Below, one piece after another: positions 9,436 through 18,200 of a DNA stretch of 22,639 bases. Position 1 is the stretch's first letter. Every line of letters begins with the position of its first letter. This stretch comes from Plantago elongata (lineage: Eukaryota; Streptophyta; Magnoliopsida; Lamiales; Plantaginaceae). The stretch spans positions 1-22,639 of the forward strand of contig JAYMSP010002750.1 in the NCBI GenBank assembly GCA_036897095.1, written 5' to 3'. A program made the position numbers and the translations under genes. Under the pieces are notes generated by a model. The model was not told the origin of the DNA, searched no databases, and worked only from the letters and a program-made list of their open reading frames with translations.

Positions 9436-10715
9436 AGTGAGTTGTTGAAATGTAAATACAGAAAGTAAATGACACAACATGTATAGTGGTATTTTGAGGT
9501 GGCGTAATCCTCCATATAATCCACTCGGCCTTCAGAGACCTAGAATACACTAGAACAAATAATTGAGTTCTCCTTACAATTAATCATATTCTAAGATTCC
9601 TATAACAAATGGTTCCCAACCAAATGTTCCCCCTGAGTTGTTCCCCAGCTCCTAGAGCCAAGTACTTCCTGTACTCAATATAACATTGGAGTTATTCCTT
9701 GATTTTCCAAACCAAGGACTTCTTGTACTCCACGCTTGAATGGTGTTGGTTATGTTGTTTGTCAGGCAAGCATCTCTTTATAACTTTTCAGCTATGGTCA
9801 GAGAGCTTGAAGAATCAAGACTACTAAATATACTTGTACAGTGAATGGTAGCTTGCTCTTTACTGATCCAAGTTTGTGAGATTTGTCCAAGAGAGTGAAT
9901 CTCATATAGTTATCCAATAATTCAACTCTTTCACAAATTACACTACTTGTTGAAGGATTAGGACACTTAGAACTACTAGTGAATTCTTGAGCTTGTTAGT
10001 CGCAACAGATAGCTTGGAGAATTGTAGTAAGAATGTTAGAGAGAATACTTGCTTGATATGTAGATATGAGCGTGTTTGTGTGTGTATTTCTCAGCTTCTA
10101 AGTGATGATATTTGTAGGTGAATTTGATAGTTGTTTGAATAGTATCCGTTAGACATATTTCAAATTCAATCCCTTCATATCTTGAAATTAGTACTCCCAT
10201 GCGTATATCTCTTTTCAGAGTGTTCTGCAGAATGATAGTGACATTTTTGAGCATTAAATGCAGTGTACTATATTTCGTCCTGTAGTCTCAACGGATGCAT
10301 GTAACTTTCTAAAACATCATATGTTCCATCTTTTAGAAAGTTGTTGACTCAGAAACTTAGTTGTGACTTTGTTTTGTGAACAAAACACAAGTCTTTACAT
10401 AGCTTTCTGGAAGCAACTATCTGAGGAAACATTCCTCCTTTGTCTTCAGATACCTTTGTGCAAAAGGTCTTCACCTTTGCTTGGATGTCTTTTGTTCTTG
10501 GTCTTCTTCGAGCTAAATAAAAATTATATTCATAGACCTAACATCCTATTACAAGGTTTCTAAAAACAATCATATTTGGTGTATTTCTTCTTTATAATGG
10601 TCAAGTGACCTAGAGTACTAAACACCTTTCTGAAACTAGGATAAGTCATTGTGTTGAGTGATCTAAATACTAATAGATTTTCCTAACATAAAGTATTGTT
10701 ACTGTTCAGTCTTTT

Positions 10716-11135
10716 TTGAGCAACCATTTTGATGCAAGTGTGTGTACGACTGAAAATGAGGAACCTTGGCATTTGACGGGATTTTATGGGGAACCGAATT
10801 CAAGTAAATGCAAAACAACTTGGGCTTTACTTTCTCACCTTGCCAAATTGTCAACGAGGTTTTGGACCCGATTGATAAGTGAGGTGGGGCGGATATTCCT
10901 AATTGGAGATTGAGTGATGCAAGAAATGCCTTTTCTGATACTAATTTGTTTGGAATCGATTATACATGTTATAAATTTACTTGGTCTAATCGACAAGCTA
11001 GGGCTGCCCATACCGAGTTGGGCCTCGATCGCGCTGATGTGTCTCCCCCTTGGCAGATGCTGTTTCCTACGGCTCAAGTCTGTCACATTCATAAACGCAA
11101 CAGTGATCACCTTCCTATATTGATGTACTTTCGCA
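10716..11135 (+). pseudogene. L1 endonuclease, C-terminal half
   Basis: The frame from 10716 reads EPWHLTGFYGEPNSSKCKTT, the conserved middle of L1 apurinic-type endonucleases (EEP fold). After a break near 10860-10900, LSDARNAFSDTNLFG and YKFTWSNRQA follow, then RADVSPPWQMLFPTAQV and a C-terminal NSDHLPI containing the catalytic SDH triad. The enzyme nicks target DNA to prime reverse transcription. The segment that normally carries the GDFN motif between these blocks is missing, probably by an internal deletion at about 10860-10890. The first catalytic residues lie outside the window or are lost. Confidence 0.85.
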
Positions 11136-11690
11136 GACCAGAACGGAAGTCCTTCAAACATCGGGAGAAAATGTTTCGTTTTGAATCCATGTGGCTAAAA
11201 TTCGAGGATTGCGCCAAGGCAGTCGAGGAAAACTGGAATCAGAAGTGTCTTTTGCTAAGAATTTGTGTGATTGCCGCATAGGGTTGATGTCTTGGGATCA
11301 ATCAGCCTTTGGGTCGGTTAAGGATCAGATTCAAGCTTTGAAAACTGAAATGGAACAGCTACATATGGCTGACTTTACCCTGAGAATAAAAAGCGAATTT
11401 AGTCGACCAAACAACAGCTTGAATCGGTTTTAGACATAGAGGAGCTCATGTGGAAACAGCGCGCGAAGGTACAGTGGTTGGCGGAAGGGGATAAGAACAC
11501 CAACTTTTTCACTCAAAGGCTACTCGTCGGCTTCACAATAATGAAATCCATGGATTAACTTATTGCAAGGGGAATTGGTGTGCAGATGCACGGTTGATGG
11601 ATTAGATTGTGAATGATTACTTCACATCAATTTTTACATCTAGGCAGCCTTTGGAGGCCGATATTGAGGATGTAGTGGGACTATGTGATC
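11136..11690 (+). pseudogene. L1 ORF2 endonuclease-to-RT linker
   Basis: Successive frames give FRFESMWLKFEDCAKAVEENW, GLMSWDQSAFGSVKDQI, then MWKQRAKVQWLAEGDKNTNFF and YFTSIFTSRQP. These are the conserved landmarks of the plant L1 linker. At least two frameshifts and a stop at 11599-11601 interrupt it. Confidence 0.8.
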
Positions 11691-12860
11691 TCGGGTGGAT
11701 GCTAGAATGAACCAAGAGCTTACTTGTGTGTTTACTCCAAACGAGGTACGAATTGCACTTTTGATATGTATCCCCTTAAATCCCCTGGTCCTGATGGTAT
11801 GTCCGCTATGTTTTATCAACGTTTCTGGAACATTGTTCTTCCTTGTGTTGTTGATTGTGCTCTGGCTTTTCTTAATAACATAGTACTTGATCCTAAACGT
11901 AATTTTACCCACATTGTTCTCATTCAAAGTGTAAAACACCAGAACAAATTACTCAGTTTCGTCCCATAAGCCTTAACAATGTCATTTTTAAAATAGCCTC
12001 AAAGGCTATTACTAATCAGCTTAAACTTTTTATGTCATACATTGTTTCTGAAACCCAATCTACTTTTGTCCCTAACAAACTTATCACTAATAATGTACTT
12101 GTGGCCTATGAAGTGAATAATTTTTTGAAACAAGAAACTAAAGTGAAGGATGTTTTCATGGCTTTAAAACTGGATATGAGCAAGACGTATGACCGGTTGA
12201 GTGGTCTTTTCTGAAAAGAGTGCTTGAGAGATTAGGCTTTGATGATTATTTTATTTATCTGATTATGCTTAGTGTGAGAACTGTTTCCTACTATGTTCTT
12301 ATGAATGGAGTGCAGTTAGACCCAATCCAGCCGAAGAGGAGGATCCGTCAGGGACATCCTCTATTCCCTTAACTTTTTCTTTTTGTCATGGAAGCTTTAG
12401 TGCTCTTATAACTAGAGCAGAGGAGGATGAGGTTATCTGTGGAGTTGATGTGACCCCGCGGGCACCAAGGATTTCTCATCTGCTATTTGATGATGATAAC
12501 CTTTTGTTCTGTAAGGCTACAGTTGATGCTGCTCGTGGTATTAGTGATTTGTTACACATGTTTAGCTTGGTCTCGGGTCAGGAGATCAATTTGGAGAACT
12601 CTAAAGTGGTTTTTAGCAGGAATGCAGTTAATGATAGAGTGGAGGAGATTAGGAGTTTTTTACCTGTCCGGGTTGTGGATAAACATGAGAAGTACATGGG
12701 TCTTCCTATGGAGATGGGACGATCGAAGAGGGAGGTTTTTGGGTGGCTGGGGGAAAGAGTTTGGAAGAAGGTGGAGGGATTTCATAGCAAACTTCTTTCA
12801 AATGTAGGGAAGGAGGTTCTAATCAAATCTGTCATACAGGCTCTTTCGACTTATGTGATG
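11690..12860 (+). pseudogene. L1 reverse transcriptase with altered active site
   Basis: Landmarks in order are YPLKSPGPDGMSAMFYQRFW (about 11766-11825), FRPISLNNVIFKIASKA, ETQSTFVPNKLITNNVLVAYE, ALKLDMSKTYDR (motif A; catalytic Asp at 12173-12175), IRQGHPL, and SHLLFDDDNLLFCKA (motif C, 12477-12512). It copies the L1 RNA at the nicked target site. Motif C reads FDDD where plant L1 normally has FADD or YADD. Frame changes near 11724, 11969 and 12210 break the protein. The frame 12450-13379 is the longest intact part. Confidence 0.88.
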
Positions 12861-13850
12861 GGATGTTTTAAGCTTCCGGAGTACTTGCGTAGTGAGATCG
12901 AATTAATGATCGCTAAGTTCTGGTGGGGGAGTGGAGATGAAAGGAAAATGCATTGGACGAATTGGGATACACTTTGTGATTCTAAGCGGGGTGGAGGTAT
13001 GGGATCTAGGGACCTTCATTCCTTCAACTTGGTTATGCTTGGGAAGCAAGTGTGGCGGATTATCCATTACCCGGATTCACTTCTTAGCCGTTTGCTTAAG
13101 GCCAAGTACTTCCCATCCTCGAACGTACTCAGAGCCACACTGAAAGGGAATGCGTCCTTCACTTGTCGAAGTATTTGTAGTGCCATTGAGCTTGTTAAGC
13201 AGGGAGTGCGTTGGCGGGTAGGGAATGGCGAGAATATCGATGTGTGGGGCGATAACTGGATCCCGCAGGAGGGGAGCTTGCGGCCTTTTACTCCAAACTT
13301 TACACCGTTTGATACTATGGCTGTCTCTGATCTGATTGATGCCACCACTGGGGAATGGAATATTCAGCTTCTAAATTAATTTTTCTGGACGAGGATGTCG
13401 CATCAATTATCAAGATACCTCTACCTTTGGACCTGACTACTGCGCCTAACCTTTGTGTTTGGAACAGAACGAAACATGGTATATACTCCGTTGCTCGCCT
13501 ATCATTTAGCTCAGGAAATTAGGCGAACCAATACTCAAAACATGTTGGGGAGTACGAGTGGCTCGACTGTTGTGTTTAACTGGAATTAGGTTTGGCAGGT
13601 CAAGCTCCCAAACAAGCTGAAAATCTTCCTGTGGCGGCTTCTGCGTGGTACTCTTCCGGTAAATCTGGCACTTCGGGCTCGAGGAATGGAGAGTGTTGTG
13701 AGTTGTCCGGTGTGTTGTATTAAGGATGAATCTCTGCTCAATTTGTTCAGAGATTGCGAATTCGCAAGGTTGTACTGGGCCATCTCGCAGCTGCCGTTTT
13801 CTACCATCTTTAATGGTCAATTGGGGATCTTCGACTGGATTGTGCAGATC
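12861..13850 (+). pseudogene. L1 ORF2 C-terminal region with zf-RVT domain
   Basis: The continuing frame has FWWGSGDERKMHWTNWDTLC, GGMGSRDLHSFNLVMLGKQ, SLLSRLLKAKYFP and VGNGENIDVWGDNWIP, all typical of plant L1 ORF2 downstream of reverse transcriptase. After a stop at 13377-13379 and a frame change, VWQVKLPNKLKIFLWRLL and a Cys-rich SCPVC block with LFRDCEFARLYW follow; these form the zf-RVT zinc-binding domain. Confidence 0.85.
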
Positions 13851-14074
13851 AGGGCAGGGGTATCAAAGGAGATCTTCGAGTTCTTTGTGATGTGGTGTTG
13901 GAGTTTGTGGTACAACCGGAACCAGGTGGTACACGAGGCCAAAAGGCAAGACCCAGCTGAGACATTGCTCTTTGTACACTGCTACCTGCGGAACTACAAG
14001 GAAGCTGTGTCCATTTATTGTAGTCCGCACCAACCAGCTCCACTTCACTCTGTATGTTGGCTTCCTCCCAATCC

Positions 14075-14490
14075 GGGCACCATCAAGATAAATTATGACG
14101 CGACCGTAAGAACTTGGCAGCATGTTTCGAGTATTGGATTAGTGGCACGGGATTCCTCGGGTACCGTTCTTGCTTGGAAGCGGCTTACGGTTCCACATAT
14201 TGAGGGTTTTGAGATTGCGTAAGCTATGGGAGCCCGGTTGGCCGTCCCTCTGGGATACGAATTCAACTACCAACAAACTCACATTGAAGGGGATTGCTCA
14301 ACCTTGTTGCTTAGTTGCAAGACGATGAACCATCACTTTCGACAGCCGGTCATATTATTGAAGAAACCAAGTTTCTTGCGTGTGTTTTTGTTTCAGTTTC
14401 TTTTACATTCATTAGGAGAAATGGGAATAGGCTAGCTCATGCTTTAGCTAATTGCTTGTAGTCTGTTGAATCTGGTTTGGCTGACCTTCC
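14075..14490 (+). pseudogene. L1 RNase H-like domain, interrupted
   Basis: INYDATVRTW and GLVARDSSGTVLAW (14090-14175), then IEGDCSTLL (14284-14310) and NRLAHALAN (14427-14450, after a frame change), are the standard blocks of the RVT_3 RNase H domain at the end of plant L1 ORF2. A TAA at 14221-14223 falls where the family has the second acidic catalytic residue (AEA block), so the stop appears to replace that residue. Confidence 0.8.
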
Positions 14491-14555
14491 AGTCAACAAT
14501 CTTAAAGTAAACACTTCTTGAATTATTGAATTGCATTTTGGCCTCAAAAATTAAT

Positions 14556-15256
14556 AAATAAAAGTAATGTGGTCCATTCTTAAATTTATAATTGTGTAAA
14601 TTTCACCCTTTATTTGAGCACGCCCTAAATTTTTATTTGAGGAAGTAATTGATGGGGCCTAACAAACCTTTTAGATAGGTTTTATTAAAAATAGATTTCT
14701 ATAATTATAAAGAAAATTAAGGGATCCCTAATAATATAGATAGGAGTTAATCTGAAATATATTTTAGAATAAATTAAGATTCTTAAAACTAGCGCTCTAA
14801 GAAAGTAGAACTTTTCAAACCTTTTAATCAATTTGAAAAAGTAAACTTTTATTTGTGATACTATCACTTTTTTATTATGATGTAAAAGATTATAATTTAG
14901 TTTGAAAATGAGGAAATGGACTTCAACTTCGCAAAATTAATGATGAGGACTCGCAATTTTTTGAGTTAATTAAAATTTTACTTATTTTTAATTTGAATTT
15001 CAGAACTTTAATTGCCACCCAAACAAACTCCTATCATAATAAATGATTGCAGTGCTGGAATTTATGTATAAAATGTTGATATTTCAAGGCAGGTAAGTGT
15101 AAATAACCAATTAAAAAAATAAAAAGTGTATAGAAATCGCTACAGTCGTCCCTTTGAAAGATTTTTCTACCTATTATCATCAAGTTGCACAAGTGCCACT
15201 TCCCTTTTTAAAATCCCCATCCCCAACGACTTTCCCTCTTTACCCTTTTCCTCACA
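14556..15256 (+). other. Upstream region of the bHLH gene
   Basis: AT-rich, with no coding sequence I can support. It is all that separates the L1 tail from the host start codon, so it should hold the proximal promoter and 5' UTR. The last 65 bases before the ATG are pyrimidine-rich (CT tracts), as is common in plant 5' leaders. No other clear element was recognised. Confidence 0.6.
15067..15073 (+). promoter_or_regulatory. Candidate TATA box of the bHLH gene
   Basis: TATAAAA lies 184 bases upstream of the start codon, which would leave a 5' UTR of roughly 150 bases. A CCAAT at 15108-15112 lies downstream of it and so is not in the usual place. Chosen only by motif and distance in AT-rich DNA. 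Confidence 0.35.
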
Positions 15257-18200
15257 ATGTACAACCCATCATCCGGTTCCTCCTCCCAAAACTCAATGTC
15301 CACCACTACCACCACCACCTCCTCATCGGGGCTCATGCGCTATGGCTCGGCCCCGAGTTCTCTCCTCCATAACGCCGTAGACTCGGTCATCGGGCCCACA
15401 CGTGACTTCTCCTCCTTCGGGACACAAAGCAACCAGACTAATTTCTTCCCACTTGAACCAACAACCGTTATGCCCAACCTAAACGACCATGCGATCTCTA
15501 GAGGTGCTGCAAATAATCAAAGGAGAGAAATCGATCATCATCAACAACATCAAAAAGCAAACACTGGGATTGGTTTGCCGAGGTCTATTAACTACGTAGG
15601 AAGGTTCGATCCGTCGCCATCTTCTTCGTCTTCGCCTTCATTGGTTCGACATAGTAGCTCCCCGGCTGGATTTCTGAATCAACTCGCCGCTGCAGCAGCC
15701 GCAGACAATGGTATGATATGCACGCGCTTAATATTTTCCTTTTCATTTAGTAATTTAGTTTAATATAATTACCCGCCCACTTGCATGTTTCATAAAGGTT
15801 GTATCTGATGTAGTAGCTAGTTCATTACAAAGTAAAGTAGCAAGCTAGCTCGCTCACATATTATAATGTTCTATTTCGACGTTGCTTCAAAAACTCTTAC
15901 TAATAATTTCTTTTTAAGAAGTTAAAATATTATATAGCATACCAAAAATCGAACACCAGAAGTATTTGCAGTCTGGAGAAAGAAGTACCACAGTTACAAT
16001 GCCACCAAAACACATACTAACAATGATCGATGCATATAATAGGGTATATAGTCCTTCCTTATGTATTTGAATATTTGATGTCTGAAATATCTTGTCCAGT
16101 TTAAAAAAAATCATGTAAATCAATGAACTTCAACGAAAACATCTTAATTTATAATTATAAAATGTTCAACTAAATTTATATGATACTATATAAAAACTAA
16201 AATGGCTGAAATATGTTTAGTACTCCCCCACCATCCCATAGATTCTAGATTTCTAGCTAGGAGCCTAGGTGTACTATAGTTAGGTTTTTAATTAAAAATA
16301 ATTACTCATCCGTTTGCTAAAATTGAAGAATAATAATTTTTTATCCTATTAGAACTGAAATAATTTTCTATTTTAAACGTTTCATCAAAGTGAAATAATT
16401 TTTTCATTTATGAAAATAACTCATAATACAATTCATTTTCAACTATATATTATTAGGTCTATATTTATTTTTCTATCTCAAATTCATTTTTAATTATATT
16501 TTTATATATTTTTTTAAAAACTGTATATTTGAGATATATTTTATGTTAAATTGGACGGAGTAAGTATTTTATTAGCAAAATTTGTTCTATGTTGTTTGTA
16601 TTAATTAAAAAGAAGAAACTTGTAACAGAAACAATTACAAAATCGAACATTAATATTGATTAAGAAACAACAAAATCAGATTTTGCTGATTCTAGTATAT
16701 AAACACACATTTGGATGTTTTATCGTCACTCTAAAATTCCAGTCTTTATTGTGACTCTAAAACTCTAGTCTTATGGTCAAATATATTAAAACAAATTAAA
16801 GTAATTAAATTTAAACCAATTAATACATTGTAGAATTTATATATGTAGATGGTTTTTTTTAACAATTTCTTTTGTCGATTGTACTCTTTCTTGTAACTTT
16901 CTAGATCTCACTCATATTAGATTAGTGAATTCCTCCTGGGAAAGATATTTTTAGTCTTAATGTTTTGGAGGGTATGACGCACACAATATAATATTTGCTC
17001 ACGGCGATAAATTTAGTCCTCTATTTCATAATTTTCGACAACTTTAAGTTTTTTATCGAAAAAACGCCCATTGACCATGTTGACTGCTGAGGTGTCAACA
17101 TGGTCAAACACTCTCTAATTTGAAATGCCACCTAGTACTAGAAAAAATAAATATCAAAAATTTTATTTTAATTTAAAAATTAGAAAGTAATAATAAAATA
17201 AAACTAAATTAAAAATTACAATAAAAAAATAGTCAAAACTAGATAGTATTAAGATACCCCTTATTATTTAAAGGCAAAGTGCTTTTCTAAATTTTACTCT
17301 TTTTTTATTATAATTTTAATTGAGTTTTGTTTTATTATTTACTCTCTATTTTATTTTTTAAATTAAAATTAAATTTTTAGTTTTTACTTTTTTCTGTATT
17401 AGGTGTGGCATATAGGTGAAAGTCCAAATTGAGAGAGTGGTTGATGATGTTGACACCTTATCAGCCAACATGATTAATGATTAATTTTTCGATTAAAAGA
17501 TTAAAATTGTCAAAAATTATAAAATAGAGATTAAATTTAGTGTCAAGAGCAAATGTTATATTTCTTATACCAAATCCCTTATATTTTAAGATAAAAATAC
17601 CTTTCTCTCACCTGTAAATGGAAGTGGTCTTGTATGGACGTAAATGTTCATGTACTTGAATCAAAAGTTGTGATGGATTATTATGTAATTTTTGTCCTTG
17701 TCACCGAGAGAACGAATTGAAGGAAGGTGCATGCATCATAGGTACCAAAACAGTAGGGGTTTCTAATCCGGTTCGAACCAAAAGATAGATTGGATAATTT
17801 CGTTCGGATCAAGTTGGATACTTATCGGATCGATTTTCAATTTATACACATGCATATATTGTTTCGGTTAGAATCCGATCAAAATTGATATCGGGCCTGA
17901 AAGACCGCATTACTAATTATTATCTATTTATAGTAAATAAATCAACACGGTAATGATCCTATATCATATTTTAAACATTGTTAACAATTCTTCACTCATT
18001 TCATCCATAATATCATTTGCCAATTGTTCTTCATTAGAAGTAATGAAATGGGTGTTTATAGATGTAGCCAATTGGGGTGATATTCTATATCTCTCTAGAA
18101 TGAAAAGTCAAATTCAATGAGAATCTGGTTCATCTAACTCGTACATGTCATAGACATTTGCGTTTGTACGTTCTATGTAAATATTGTGTATATCAATTGG

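Larger units (their letters stand above)
455..10688 (-). mobile_element. Decayed Ty1/copia (Sirevirus-like) LTR retrotransposon
   Basis: On the minus strand the order is 5' LTR, primer-binding site, gag, protease, integrase, reverse transcriptase, RNase H. Integrase before reverse transcriptase defines the copia superfamily. A long LTR, a gag with a zinc knuckle plus a coiled-coil tail, and an extra gene after pol are traits reported for the plant Sirevirus lineage; the lineage assignment is inference. All coding domains are broken by stops or frameshifts. The left boundary is a rearrangement at about 440-455 rather than a normal 3' LTR. The right end is a clean LTR edge against L1 sequence. 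Confidence 0.88.
9243..10688 (-). repeat. 5' LTR of the copia element (1446 bp)
   Basis: On the element strand it starts with TGTTAGGAAAATC at 10688 and ends with GGTCCAACA at 9243, so it has TG...CA ends and a short inverted terminal match (TGTTAGG / CCAACA). The primer-binding site follows directly. The candidate target-site copy outside the LTR is TAAAG at 10689-10693; the partner copy is not in the window. Within it lie a 15-base G run (9276-9290), a TG repeat at 9419-9435 and a region homologous to positions 1-440. No long coding frame fits it. Confidence 0.88.
10694..14555 (+). mobile_element. 5'-truncated plant L1 (LINE) retrotransposon
   Basis: Endonuclease, reverse transcriptase, zf-RVT and RNase H-like domains follow one another on the plus strand, the standard order of plant L1 ORF2. 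ORF1 and the first half of the endonuclease are absent, and the sequence begins where the copia LTR ends. The 3' end lies near 14540-14565, where an A-rich AAAATTAATAAATAAAAG tail follows the last coding sequence. Frameshifts and stops make it a pseudogene throughout. It separates the copia element from the bHLH gene. Confidence 0.88.

Noticed and set aside
13506..14123. Minus-strand open frames over the L1 C-terminal region
   Set aside because: They are antisense to recognisable L1 zf-RVT and linker sequence and have no domains.
15711..15763. Extension of bHLH exon 1 to a stop at 15761-15763
   Set aside because: This reads past the GT donor into AT-rich intron. Splicing to 20574 restores the conserved GFSI segment and the bHLH domain.
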